64,000 nucleotides of DNA from Butyricicoccus sp. Marseille-Q5471 (GTDB lineage Bacteria; Bacillota; Clostridia; Oscillospirales; Butyricicoccaceae). The notes under the pieces were generated by a model. That model made no database searches, was not told the origin of the DNA, and was given only the letters and a program-made list of their open reading frames with translations. Within the stretch, counting starts at the first letter, position 1; each line of letters begins with the position of its first letter. The DNA is taken from NCBI RefSeq assembly GCF_951230135.1, contig NZ_CATNVC010000007.1, positions 1 through 64,000 on the forward strand, given 5' to 3'. Made by a program: the position numbers and the translations under genes. This document shows positions 25,050-34,087 of the stretch, in pieces.

Positions 25050-26174
25050 TTAGTTCTCTGCAAAGGTTTGAATTTTGGTCAATGCCTGACCGCTTTCCGT
25101 GGTGCTTTGGTCGATATCAATGCTGAAACTCATCAAGCCCGCACGCGTTACTTCTTTGATAACGGAGGGCTGATCGTATTCCTCAATTTCGCAAAAACGC
25201 ATCATACATAATACAACACAATCTGCGGCCTGCTCCTTTGCCAGCTGCGCCAGCATTCGTCCGCGGACGGTGTTGTTATCATCGTGTGCGACCGAGCAGC
25301 CATGCACCGCAAACCAATGCAGTGCCAGACGCTCCATCCCCGAGGCCGCCGCGGGATAGTCGCTGCGATACTGGCGGGATTCCTGTGCCAAATCATCGCC
25401 GACAACCGCAACCTTGTTATCCGCAAAATAGCCGAGAATTTCATCGGGTTCACAGGTGATGCCGGTCAGAATCACCTTTTTGCCCGTCCACCGGCAGACC
25501 GGTTCGGCACGAAGCGCTTCGGTCAGCGCGGAGACCCGCTCGATGGTTTCTTCCGGCCGCAGGAAAGTCGCAGCCTTCATGACATGATGGCGGTCAACCG
25601 GCTTTACCAAGTCCAAATGCTCGTTAGCTGTTTCGCAGAAGGTACGCATGGCGGCGTTTCGCTGATTGCAAAGCTCGATCGCCTCCTGCAGTGCCTCGTT
25701 TGTAATCTGATTTTCCGAAATTTCTTCCAGCGCACTGCGCACGGTTTTTAGCTCTTCAATCAAAAAGTCGCGCGCACCGGGGTCCTTGCGGTTCTGGGGG
25801 TAAATAAACGTAATCGGGCGAATATCCTTCACGCCGGCACGCCAGGCCGAGTTCATACCGCGAAACGTGTCACAAATGATCGGCATAATCGCAGCGGAAA
25901 CGCCCTTATAGGCGCCGGTCATGCCGAATTCAAGGCAAGAGCGCAGCAGCGAGCAGGTGAATATCGGTGCATATTTTCCTGCCATATGCGCATTGCATTG
26001 ACCGCCCCAGATACCCATAGGCACCATACCGGCCGCTAGCACGAGCGGCTGCGGAGTATAGATTGGGAAGCAGGCAATCACTTTTTCGTCTGCATCCAGA
26101 TAGTTCTGCAGCAAGCGCTGCGGATTGCTGCTGATCTCTTCAAACTGAGCGAGCGACGTTTTTACATCGGCCAT
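25050..26174 (-). CDS. 2-hydroxyacyl-CoA dehydratase, smaller subunit (FldC/HadC/HgdB-like)
   Basis: A 374-residue protein of the 2-hydroxyacyl-CoA dehydratase/benzoyl-CoA reductase family (HgdB type). Its length matches the smaller subunits FldC and HadC. Cysteines suitable for a [4Fe-4S] cluster are in IFTCSLLRSC and IICDTFRG in the first third, and another in CMMRFCEIEEYDQP near the C-terminus. With the larger subunit it removes water from an (R)-2-hydroxyacyl-CoA by a ketyl-radical mechanism, after one-electron activation by the protein from 27479-28267. Its ATG overlaps the TAA of the larger-subunit gene by one base, so the two are coupled. The substrate could be aromatic, branched or another 2-hydroxyacyl-CoA; the subunits alone do not say. 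Confidence 0.9.
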   Translation of the reverse strand: MADVKTSLAQFEEISSNPQRLLQNYLDADEKVIACFPIYTPQPLVLAAGMVPMGIWGGQCNAHMAGKYAPIFTCSLLRSCLEFGMTGAYKGVSAAIMPIICDTFRGMNSAWRAGVKDIRPITFIYPQNRKDPGARDFLIEELKTVRSALEEISENQITNEALQEAIELCNQRNAAMRTFCETANEHLDLVKPVDRHHVMKAATFLRPEETIERVSALTEALRAEPVCRWTGKKVILTGITCEPDEILGYFADNKVAVVGDDLAQESRQYRSDYPAAASGMERLALHWFAVHGCSVAHDDNNTVRGRMLAQLAKEQAADCVVLCMMRFCEIEEYDQPSVIKEVTRAGLMSFSIDIDQSTTESGQALTKIQTFAEN

Positions 26175-27448
26175 TACTGCTCCTCCTTATTCGCTTTCAT
26201 GACATCTACCAGACTTTGTAGCCGGGTTTCAAATTGCGCCTCATTGAAAATGGTCGGGTCAGCCTGATCGCCATCAAAAAACACAACCGGAATACCGCAC
26301 TTATCCTCTACAATTTCGCGGCCGCAGGTCATATGATACGTCATAAATTTGCAGCTGCGATTGATGTGACAGAACATCCCATCGCACTGAAAATGGTTGG
26401 CGACATCCGAACGCTTACCCATCATCGTGGTGGTATTGACCACATTGGTAGAGGACAGCATATACTGCTCTGCCATTTCGTCCAGATTGCCCGGCGTGTA
26501 ATGCAGGCTCCACGCGCCAACGTAACCGTTGGTCACACAGTTTACGCCGTACTTTTTCATGGTTTTAAGGTTAAAGCCCAAATTGGGCCAGCAGGCAATG
26601 CCTTCCCAGTCCACGCGGTATTCCTGCGGCGAAGAGCCAAAGGTTGTCGTTCCGTTGTCAATATGCTCCTGAATCTCGCACTTGAGCTGCTGCAGCACCG
26701 CGGTGGTTTCACGCCGTCCGCGGGCAACCACCATGGGCGCCATGTAATTAAACAGGTCGAAACCGTTCAGCGGCGAAGGATTTCGGTCGTTCATCATGAC
26801 ACATTCGTCAAACAGACGCGCATTTTCAATCGAAATTTTCTGAATTTCCAAAAACTTATCCCAATCAAACCTTTTGCCGAAGAATTCCTCCATACGCCCA
26901 ATGTTGTGCTCAATTTGGCTGCGGCCGTAGGCAATCCAATGCTTGTCGGGCTTTGCATCGGTGTAATTGAACAGACAATCCTGCATAAAAATTGGAATAT
27001 CCAGCTCACGCGACAGGCATTCGTACCACTTCAGCAGCTCAAAGCAGCTGTTGGTAGCGCAAAGCAGAAATGTCGGACGCGGCATGCGCTGCACATCGGG
27101 CGCCTCATAGGCAGGGTCGTGCGCCATCTTGTGTGCCATGCCAATACTCAGCCGCGCATAAGAGCAGATATCGTTTGAATAGCCGAGCTCTCCCTCCGAG
27201 GTTGCGATAAAACGGGGAGAATCATGGCGCGCGGCAACACCGGCAGCATTGTTCTCCGGATACAAAACCGGCACGCCGAAGGTCGCGCATAACTCCTGCG
27301 GGAAAATAGAGGTAGACCAGCCGACAGGTTCGCCCTTTGACTCAGCGTCCCAGGCATCCTGATAGATGCTGTCAACCAACGCGTTGAGCAGAATACGCGA
27401 CTGCGGAAGCGGGCGCTTCGTTTTTTTCACTTCGGTGGGTTCGCTCAT
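26174..27448 (-). CDS. 2-hydroxyacyl-CoA dehydratase, larger subunit (FldB/HadB/HgdA-like)
   Basis: This 424-residue protein is the larger subunit of an oxygen-sensitive 2-hydroxyacyl-CoA dehydratase. Candidate cluster cysteines are in LLCATNSCFELLKWYE and MQDCLFNY (first half), with more in FQCDGMFCHINRSCKF and TCGREIVEDKCG near the C-terminus. The start at 27448 has AAAGGATG upstream. It lies between the activator gene (31 bases upstream) and the small subunit (1-base overlap), the usual activator-large-small order. The enzyme is expected in the cytoplasm, bound to [4Fe-4S] clusters, turning (R)-2-hydroxyacyl-CoA into enoyl-CoA. The partner CoA-transferase is class III, which points towards aryl-lactate or 2-hydroxyisocaproate-like substrates and away from lactate or 2-hydroxyglutarate (inference). 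Confidence 0.9.
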   Translation of the reverse strand: MSEPTEVKKTKRPLPQSRILLNALVDSIYQDAWDAESKGEPVGWSTSIFPQELCATFGVPVLYPENNAAGVAARHDSPRFIATSEGELGYSNDICSYARLSIGMAHKMAHDPAYEAPDVQRMPRPTFLLCATNSCFELLKWYECLSRELDIPIFMQDCLFNYTDAKPDKHWIAYGRSQIEHNIGRMEEFFGKRFDWDKFLEIQKISIENARLFDECVMMNDRNPSPLNGFDLFNYMAPMVVARGRRETTAVLQQLKCEIQEHIDNGTTTFGSSPQEYRVDWEGIACWPNLGFNLKTMKKYGVNCVTNGYVGAWSLHYTPGNLDEMAEQYMLSSTNVVNTTTMMGKRSDVANHFQCDGMFCHINRSCKFMTYHMTCGREIVEDKCGIPVVFFDGDQADPTIFNEAQFETRLQSLVDVMKANKEEQ

Positions 27449-27478
27449 AAGTAATTCATCCTTTCCTGCAACTGCAAA

Positions 27479-28267
27479 TCATACGGTTCCGGCGGATTGC
27501 ATGCTGCCCAGCGCATACAGCGCAGCGCCCAACGCACCGGCAAGCTGACAGTCCTCATGAACCTTTATGGGGCACTTGATCTCTTCCTCCAGAGACTGAA
27601 CAAGCCCCTTGTTCAGCGCCACACCGCCGCTCATGGCAACTTCTAGCTGAATACCACAGCGCTGGACAAGGGACGCGACCCGGCGTGCCACGGATTTATG
27701 TATGCCGGCAACAATGTTCTCCATCCGCATATTGGCAGCCAGCTTGGAAATGACTTCGGATTCGGCAAACACGGTGCAGGTACTGCTGATTTCGGCCGGT
27801 TCGTCCGAGTGGAAGGACAGGTCACTCAGGTCGGTTACCTCTACGTCGAGGACCTTGGCCATTGTATCGAGAAAGCGTCCAGTACCTGCCGCGCATTTGT
27901 CGTTCATCACGAAGTTGAGCAGCATGCCCTTATCGTTGATGCGCATCACCTTGATGTCCTGCCCGCCGATATCCACAATCGTGCGGGTCTGCGGAAGCAG
28001 CTGCGCAATGCCCTTGGCATGACAGCTGAGCTCACTTTTCTGATCATTGATCCCTTCAAACGAGAAGCGGCCGTATCCGGTTGCAGTAATCCATTTAATA
28101 TCGTCTCGCGTAATTCCCGCGCTTTTCAGCGCTTGCGCGAACACGCGCGCCGGGCCCACGGTTCCCGTTCCGATTGGCACGATTTCCTTGCCCATCACGC
28201 TGCCGTCCGCTGCCAAAACCACGGCTTTTGAGGCGGTAGAGCCAATATCAATGCCTGCTGCAAACAT
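27479..28267 (-). CDS. 2-hydroxyacyl-CoA dehydratase activator (FldI/HadI/HgdC-like ATPase)
   Basis: A 262-residue ATPase of the acetate-kinase/Hsp70 fold that injects a single high-energy electron into the dehydratase. ATP-binding elements are GIDIGSTASKAV near the start and DIGGQDIKV at 99-107. The two cysteines that bind the single [4Fe-4S] cluster across the homodimer are Cys125 (NDKCAAGTGRF) and Cys164 (SSTCTVFAES), matching the positions in HgdC. The ATG at 28267 coincides with the end of the CoA-transferase gene (1-base overlap). Ferredoxin or flavodoxin is the likely electron donor. Length and motifs are those of stand-alone activators, not of the long fused activator/regulator type. 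Confidence 0.93.
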   Translation of the reverse strand: MFAAGIDIGSTASKAVVLAADGSVMGKEIVPIGTGTVGPARVFAQALKSAGITRDDIKWITATGYGRFSFEGINDQKSELSCHAKGIAQLLPQTRTIVDIGGQDIKVMRINDKGMLLNFVMNDKCAAGTGRFLDTMAKVLDVEVTDLSDLSFHSDEPAEISSTCTVFAESEVISKLAANMRMENIVAGIHKSVARRVASLVQRCGIQLEVAMSGGVALNKGLVQSLEEEIKCPIKVHEDCQLAGALGAALYALGSMQSAGTV

Positions 28268-29454
28268 CAGATCACCCCATCCTCCGCGAATTTGGCAAGC
28301 TGCTCCTGCGTATAGCCGAGCAAATCGCCGAATACCGCTTGATTAAACTTGCCTAGAGGCTGTCCGGGCCAATGAATCGCTCCAGGCGTACCCAGCATCC
28401 GAGGGCAAACGTTTTGCATCTTAATCTTGCCAAACTGTTCGGTTTCAACCTCAACAATGTCATTACGGAACCGATACTGCGGATCCTGCATTATGTCTGC
28501 CACATTATAAATCGGACAGGCCGGAATGCCTTCGCCAAGGATTTCCAAGCATTCTGCGAGCGTATGCGCCCGCGCCCACCTGGCAAATTCGGCGTTTATT
28601 TCTTCCCGGTGTGCCGCGCGATCAATCGTTGTCTGGTAGTTCGGGTTTTCGATCATATCCGTACGACCCATTTGATGCATACAGTCTCGATACAGCTTAT
28701 CGCCGGTGATGGACAAGGCAACATACTTATCGTCCTTGGTCAGAAAATGCCCGGACGGCACCGTAACCGTCGTGCCATTGCCGATGCGGGTGCGGATTGT
28801 ACCATCATAGGAGTATTCGGCAATAATGGACTCCTGCAGGCGCAGTACCGATTCGGTCAGCGCACAGTCAATCATCTGACCCTCGCCCGAGTGGTTCACA
28901 TCGCGGTCGTAAATAGCAAACATAACCGCCATGCAGCTAAACATTGCCGTATAAAAGTCCGCAACCGAGATGCCCGGCTTAACGGGCGGCGTATCCGGAT
29001 AGCCGGTCACCTCCAGAAAACCGCCAAGCGCAAGTCCCATGCGATCGAACCCGGGACGCGGAGCGTACGGTCCGGTCTGGCCATAGCCGGAGGCCACGGT
29101 GTAAATCAGGCGCGGATTGCGCTGATGAATTTCCTCCCACGTGAAACCTAGCTTCTTGAAAACACCCGGACGAAAGTTCTCAATCAAAACGTCCGCATCT
29201 TCAAGCAGCTCCCAAAGCATTTTCTTGCCTTGTTCGGTTTTCAGATTCAGCGTCACATTTTGCTTATTACGTCCCTCAACGGCAAACCATAAATTCTTGA
29301 TACGACCCATTCCGCGCATCAAATCGCCGGTTTTAGGCGGTTCAACCTTGATAACGCGCGCGCCGAAATCCGCCATCATGCTGCCGCACCACGGACCTGC
29401 AACGATATTCCCTATCTCAACAACTTTCAGTCCCTCTAATGCCTGCCTGGACAT
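28267..29454 (-). CDS. Class III (CaiB/BaiF family) CoA-transferase
   Basis: A 395-residue family III CoA-transferase, the same class as FldA, HadA and CaiB. It begins with LKVVEIGNIVAGPWCGSMMADFG-type sequence and contains VIKVEPP, GRNKQNVTLNLKTEQGK and DVLIENFRPGV, all typical. The catalytic aspartate is probably the one in PGISVADFYTAMF near residue 175. It would move CoA from the product acyl-CoA or enoyl-CoA to the incoming 2-hydroxy acid, so the cycle needs no ATP for activation. The start at 29454 has AGGGAG upstream; the open frame to 29547 is not protein-like. Class III enzymes serve aromatic and branched 2-hydroxy acids, while lactate and 2-hydroxyglutarate systems use class I, which narrows the likely substrate. 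Confidence 0.9.
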   Translation of the reverse strand: MSRQALEGLKVVEIGNIVAGPWCGSMMADFGARVIKVEPPKTGDLMRGMGRIKNLWFAVEGRNKQNVTLNLKTEQGKKMLWELLEDADVLIENFRPGVFKKLGFTWEEIHQRNPRLIYTVASGYGQTGPYAPRPGFDRMGLALGGFLEVTGYPDTPPVKPGISVADFYTAMFSCMAVMFAIYDRDVNHSGEGQMIDCALTESVLRLQESIIAEYSYDGTIRTRIGNGTTVTVPSGHFLTKDDKYVALSITGDKLYRDCMHQMGRTDMIENPNYQTTIDRAAHREEINAEFARWARAHTLAECLEILGEGIPACPIYNVADIMQDPQYRFRNDIVEVETEQFGKIKMQNVCPRMLGTPGAIHWPGQPLGKFNQAVFGDLLGYTQEQLAKFAEDGVI

Positions 29455-29586
29455 AATATGTGCTCCCTTCAAATAAAATGGATTGATGTGTCCCAAATCC
29501 ACAGCAGCCGCTTTGCAGCATGCGCGGTTGGATTGCCTTCCGAACAACTGGCAGTGGGAAGCGTGACGGAAGGCCCACAGCTTGGA

Positions 29587-30729
29587 CTATCGGCAGAGCT
29601 GACCGGAAATAACGACGCGCTGTATCTGATTGGTGCCCTCAAAAATCTGATAGATCTTTGCGTCCCGCATCAGCTTTTCCACCGGATATTCCCGGCAATA
29701 CCCGTTGCCGCCGAGCACCTGCACGGCGTTGGTTGTTACAAATACGGCTGTATCCCCCGCGAAGCACTTGGCCGAGGCAATCAGTTTTTTATTGATAATG
29801 CCGGCGTCGCCCGCCTTGCACGCGCCCCAAACCATTTGGCGCGCAGCCTGCGTTTGAATCTCCATATCGGCCAGCAGGAACCCGATTCCTTCATGTTTCC
29901 AAATTGGTTTGCCGAACACAACGCGCTCTTTTGCATAGGGGACAGCCTCATCCAAAGCGGCCTGCGCAATGCCGACCGCCGAAGCTGCGGTGCAGGGACG
30001 GGAATTATCAAGAATTTTCATTGCAATCTGATAACCCTGCCCCTCTTCTCCCAAACGGTATTTGGAGGGGAGCACCAAATCATCAAAAAACAGCGAGTTG
30101 GTATGTACACAGCGAATTCCCATTTTATCCTCATGCTCACCGACCGTAAACCCGGGTGCGCCTTTTGGCAGCAAGAATGCGGTGATACCGCCCTTTATCC
30201 CCTTTTCCTTATCCGTCACGGCAAATATGGTGACAATATCCGCACAATCGCCGTTGGTAATGAAGGTCTTGCCGCCATTGATGACGTAGTCGTCGCCAAC
30301 CTTGCGCGCCGTCGTCACCATCGCACCGGCATTCGAACCGGACACGCTTTCCGTCAGTCCAAAGGCCATTACGCCGCCGTTCACCATGATGTCGGCCGCC
30401 CACTTTTTCTGCTCCTCCGTACCGGCGATGTTGAGAGGCTCAAATCCAAAGCCAAACACACGGGAAGCAAATCCGGCATCACCGCGTGCGAGTTCCTCAC
30501 GAATGACAGCATAAGTAAAGTTATTCAGACCAAGTCCGCCGTACTCCTCCGGCACTGTGACCAGATGCAGGCCCATTTCATAGGCAGCCTTCACCAAATC
30601 CTCGGGTACGATGGCGTCCTTCTCCGCAATACGGCAGGTTGGCCGCACTTCTTTTTTCGCAAATTCACGAACTAAATTCCGCAGTTCGATCTGATCCTCA
30701 TTCAGCATGAAATCGTAATCGGTCATCAT
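29587..30729 (-). CDS. Acyl-CoA dehydrogenase (second, operon-proximal paralog)
   Basis: A 380-residue acyl-CoA dehydrogenase family flavoprotein. FGLTESVSGSNAGAM and YVINGGKTFITNGD form the flavin/substrate blocks, and the catalytic glutamate is in IFEGTNQIQ. It is only moderately similar to the other acyl-CoA dehydrogenase of this operon (for example SVSGSNAG where that one has PGAGTDA). The start at 30729 has AGGAGG 9 bases upstream. It lies between the SLC13 permease and the CoA-transferase. It may act on the CoA ester of the imported acid before dehydration, or be a second reductase with another chain preference. Known fld and had clusters have one such gene, so its presence is unusual. 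Confidence 0.88.
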   Translation of the reverse strand: MMTDYDFMLNEDQIELRNLVREFAKKEVRPTCRIAEKDAIVPEDLVKAAYEMGLHLVTVPEEYGGLGLNNFTYAVIREELARGDAGFASRVFGFGFEPLNIAGTEEQKKWAADIMVNGGVMAFGLTESVSGSNAGAMVTTARKVGDDYVINGGKTFITNGDCADIVTIFAVTDKEKGIKGGITAFLLPKGAPGFTVGEHEDKMGIRCVHTNSLFFDDLVLPSKYRLGEEGQGYQIAMKILDNSRPCTAASAVGIAQAALDEAVPYAKERVVFGKPIWKHEGIGFLLADMEIQTQAARQMVWGACKAGDAGIINKKLIASAKCFAGDTAVFVTTNAVQVLGGNGYCREYPVEKLMRDAKIYQIFEGTNQIQRVVISGQLCR

Positions 30730-30821
30730 AATTGTGTGCCTCCTCAAGCATGTGTTTTTATTCCCAACAGGCGTCCACATCCCGTTTTGGAACAAAGGTT
30801 TCGAACAATGCGCTTATGTAA

Positions 30822-32096
30822 TTACAGCTGGAACACAAACGGGTAGCTGGCAATCGTCAAGATGAGACAGCCAATCAGAATCAGGCTGCCGATTTTGGTG
30901 TAATCCAAGAATCGGTAACCGCCCTGCAAGGTCATTGTGACCGGCGGCGTCGCAATCGGTGTCAGGAATGCCAGGTTCAGGCTCCATATGATGGCCATGA
31001 TAACCGGCTTTGCGGCATATCCCAAAGATGTACACATGGAAAGTGCAATCGGACCGAGCATGGCCATCGAGGCGGTAGACGACATCAGATTGCTCATAAT
31101 CACGCTCAGTATCGTAAAGATAATCAGCAGCTTAAACATGCTGATATTTCCGCCCATCCAACCGATTACGGTGTCCGCAATCAGCTTGCCTGCACCGCTT
31201 TCCGAAATGCCTGCGGCAAAGCCGAGCGAACCTGCCAGAACCCATACCGTCGTCCAGTCGAGCCGCTCAAACACCTGTTTCATCGAGATACACCCGGTGA
31301 GGACACAGGCCAGACCCGCCACCATTGCAACTGCGCCGACCGTCCAAACTCCTGAAACAAAACCGATTACCGTGAGAAGCAGGATGCCCGAAGAAAGAAT
31401 CATTTTAGCCGTGCTTCGCTTTTCCTTTGGTTGATCGGTGGGCTCTTGCGCAGCATAATCAAACTTTTCCTCAAAGTTAAAGATACGTTTCTGCAGTGCA
31501 TGGCCGATTGTGGCATAAAACAGAACGATAAACAGCAGGCGCGGGATGCTGCCCCAGGTAAGATCAAAAAAGCTCATGGTTTCCAGACCGGCATCCGCCA
31601 GAATCCCCTGCCCTATAACGTTCGGGGTAGAGCCGACCAGTGTCATGCCCCCGCCGATGTTTGCCGCAAAGCCGATGGCCATAAAGCTGTTTTTCTTAGA
31701 AATCACACCGCATGAGCCGGCCGCGGTTGCCGCTACAACCGGCAGCATCATCGCAACCACTGCCGTATTGCTTAAAAAGGCGGAAAGGATTGCAGAAACC
31801 ACCACACACACCACAATGAATAGCTTCTCCCGCATGCCGACCATCTTGATGATGGAGGCGCCCAGCTTTTGTGCAACACCGGTTTCAAAAAGAGCCTCTC
31901 CAATGATCATCGAGCCAATCACCATCATCGTGACATCACTGGAAAAACCGGCAAAAGCGCTGGCGAATGGGATAACCCCAAAGACGCCCATCGCAAGTGC
32001 TGCACCCACCGCTGTTATGGCAAGCGGAATTTTACCCGATGCAAACAGAATAATTGTTATGACCAAAATAATCAGTGCTATCGTTGAAGCAGCCAC
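30822..32096 (-). CDS. SLC13-type (DASS/CitM-like) organic anion permease
   Basis: This 424-residue integral membrane protein belongs to the SLC13/DASS superfamily of sodium-coupled carboxylate transporters. The protein shows two similar halves, each with the SNT-type motif in a helical hairpin: FLSNTAVVAMMLP in the first and SSTASMAMLGP in the second. GGGMTLVGSTPNVIGQ is another landmark. It has about eleven hydrophobic helices. As first gene of the reductive operon it probably imports the 2-hydroxy acid or a related carboxylate, or exchanges it for the product. The start at 32096 lies on the minus strand after GGGGGAG. A second permease of the same family starts 583 bases away on the other strand. 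Confidence 0.87.
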   Translation of the reverse strand: MAASTIALIILVITIILFASGKIPLAITAVGAALAMGVFGVIPFASAFAGFSSDVTMMVIGSMIIGEALFETGVAQKLGASIIKMVGMREKLFIVVCVVVSAILSAFLSNTAVVAMMLPVVAATAAGSCGVISKKNSFMAIGFAANIGGGMTLVGSTPNVIGQGILADAGLETMSFFDLTWGSIPRLLFIVLFYATIGHALQKRIFNFEEKFDYAAQEPTDQPKEKRSTAKMILSSGILLLTVIGFVSGVWTVGAVAMVAGLACVLTGCISMKQVFERLDWTTVWVLAGSLGFAAGISESGAGKLIADTVIGWMGGNISMFKLLIIFTILSVIMSNLMSSTASMAMLGPIALSMCTSLGYAAKPVIMAIIWSLNLAFLTPIATPPVTMTLQGGYRFLDYTKIGSLILIGCLILTIASYPFVFQL

Positions 32097-32679
32097 TGGT
32101 TTACTCCCCCTTTACCATTGCGGCAAGCCGGATTTTGCATGGTTTCTGTCTCTAACGATAGCGTATCGGGCAAGTCCTGTCTATTTCCAAAATGCATTGC
32201 TTCTGTTAATCGCACTGTTAACAATGACGCATTCTTCCAAATATCCCTCTCTTTCTATGGTGGGTTTACACAATCCGTTCTGTGTGTAATGCATGCCGCG
32301 CAGACCGAGAGCCGGTGCGGTTGACGACGCGTTTCGAATCAGTATAGCGGCATCAAATACGACTTAACAAGTGTACAATCCCGCAGAAAATCACGAACTG
32401 TTATTATTACTTATAACAAATCGAGAAATATGTTAATTAGAATTGCAAGAATGCCGCCGTTTTTAGTGCAATCCGCTTAATTTTATCTGCTTTTAGCGGC
32501 GGAAATTCAACATTTTAGCAGAAGTTCAAGTGTGAATTGGCGGTTTGACATTTGTCCTGCTTGTTGCTATTTTAAGGGCATGACATGCATGTGCACTGGG
32601 GGAGACGTCCTCACAATGAACATTTCACAGGTTCGCGCTTCCGTTTACAAAATTTAAGCGGTAGAAAGGGGAAGTCTGT
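32097..32679. promoter_or_regulatory. Divergent control region between the two SLC13 permease genes
   Basis: 583 bases with no gene I can support. A weak plus-strand promoter, TTGACG (32321-32326) and TATAGC (32343-32348) with a 16-bp spacer, is visible. The A/T-rich part at about 32395-32440 contains LysR-like interrupted dyads but nothing decisive. It must contain the start sites for the reductive operon and for the plus-strand permease, and is a likely target of the LysR regulator encoded at 34086-34979. Confidence 0.4.
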
Positions 32680-34014
32680 ATGCCCTCCAGCACAATTGCA
32701 ATTATCATCACCGTCATCACCATTATTTCTTTTATTCTGGAGAAGATCCCACTTGCTATGACGGCTATGATTGCCTCTTTAGCGATGGGTATCATTCTGC
32801 CGGAAATGGAACTGAGCGATGTATATTCCGGATTTTCCAGCTCAACGGTCATGATGGTAGCCGGCATGTGCATTGTTGGTGATGCACTGTTTAAAACCGG
32901 CATGGCAAACAAAATTGGCAAAGCAATCAGCAACAGCGCCGTTGCCAAGAATGAACGGCTGTTTATGATCGTTGTCGTGATTTGCTGTACAGTAATGTCC
33001 GCATTTCTCTCCAACTCCGGCACCATTGCGATGTGGATGCCGTTGATTGCGGCATGTGCTGCAAAATCGCACGGTCTGATTCGCTCGAAAATGATTATTA
33101 TGGCTGCCGGCATTGCCGCTGCAATCGGCGGCGCAGGCACGCTGGTAGGTTCCAGCTCCCAGTTGACCGCCAACGCAATACTGGTGGGCTACAAAGGCTA
33201 TGAATCCGGGCTCGGCCTGTTCGACCAGACCAAGCTTATGGTGCCGCTATGCCTTATCATGATTGTTTATTTCGGCACAGTTGGCTATTCGCTTTCCAAA
33301 AAGGTACTGAAACCGGAGAGTCCGGATTTCGATAAAGGCAACTACTATGCTACGCTCGCCGAACAAACGGATGATGCCACAGCCGATCAAATCCCGGCGT
33401 GGAAAGGTAAGCTGTCCGTTATCGTATTATTTTTGTGCATCCTAGGATTCATTCTGACAAGCTTTGCGCCGTTCAAACCGTATTTGAACGTGGGCATTAT
33501 CGGCCTGTTGGGCGCTACCGTTCTAATCGTTTCCGGCTGCATGCCGCTCAAACAAACGCTGGCCGAGATGGACTGGAACACCCTCGTGATTCTGGCCGCG
33601 GCGCAGGGCTTTGCAAAGGGGCTTGACGTATCCGGCGGCGGCAAGGTAATTGCAAACTTCATCCTTAATCTTGCCGGCGGCGAGCACGCTTCCACCTTCG
33701 TACTGATGGCGGCAGGCATAATTGTCACAACCGTGCTGACCAACTTCATGTCCAATACTGCCCTTGCAGCAATGATGACCCCGATTTTTATGGAGATCGC
33801 GATGCAGATGGGCGTCAGCCCCATTCCATTCGTGATTGCAATCGGCGCAATTGCAACCAACCTCGCATGTGCCACGCCTGTCGGCACCCCCGCCTGCACG
33901 CAAACTTTGCCCGCCGGCTACAAGTACATGGATTATGTCAAAATAGGTGGTCCGCTGTGTATCATATTAATGATTGTCGCAGCATTCCTTGCTCCGATTA
34001 TTTACCCGTTTTAG
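32680..34014 (+). CDS. SLC13-type organic anion permease (second paralog)
   Basis: A 444-residue membrane transporter with the same two-half architecture as the permease at 30822-32096. SNSGTIAMWMP occurs in the first half and MSNTALAAMMTP in the second, with GGAGTLVGSSSQLTANAIL between. About eleven to twelve hydrophobic segments can be counted. The start at 32680 has AAAGGGG 8 bases upstream. It is transcribed away from the reductive operon and convergently with the LysR gene, with a shared terminator between them. It may transport the substrate or excrete the reduced acid, giving an import/export pair with its divergent neighbour. The family covers dicarboxylates, citrate, sulfate and other anions, so the substrate is open. 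Confidence 0.87.
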   Translation: MPSSTIAIIITVITIISFILEKIPLAMTAMIASLAMGIILPEMELSDVYSGFSSSTVMMVAGMCIVGDALFKTGMANKIGKAISNSAVAKNERLFMIVVVICCTVMSAFLSNSGTIAMWMPLIAACAAKSHGLIRSKMIIMAAGIAAAIGGAGTLVGSSSQLTANAILVGYKGYESGLGLFDQTKLMVPLCLIMIVYFGTVGYSLSKKVLKPESPDFDKGNYYATLAEQTDDATADQIPAWKGKLSVIVLFLCILGFILTSFAPFKPYLNVGIIGLLGATVLIVSGCMPLKQTLAEMDWNTLVILAAAQGFAKGLDVSGGGKVIANFILNLAGGEHASTFVLMAAGIIVTTVLTNFMSNTALAAMMTPIFMEIAMQMGVSPIPFVIAIGAIATNLACATPVGTPACTQTLPAGYKYMDYVKIGGPLCIILMIVAAFLAPIIYPF

Positions 34015-34047
34015 CAATTGCAGCAATCCAAGAGCATGTCTTGTCAA

Positions 34048-34087
34048 AAGAAACGCAGGTCTGGCAAATGCCAAACCTGCGTTTCTT
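34048..34087. terminator. Bidirectional terminator between SLC13 permease and LysR genes
   Basis: A 13-bp perfect stem (AAGAAACGCAGGT and complement) with further pairing inside the loop (TGGCAAATGCCA), A-rich on one side and T-rich on the other. It lies 33 bases after the plus-strand permease and touches the stop codon of the LysR gene. Confidence 0.85.
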
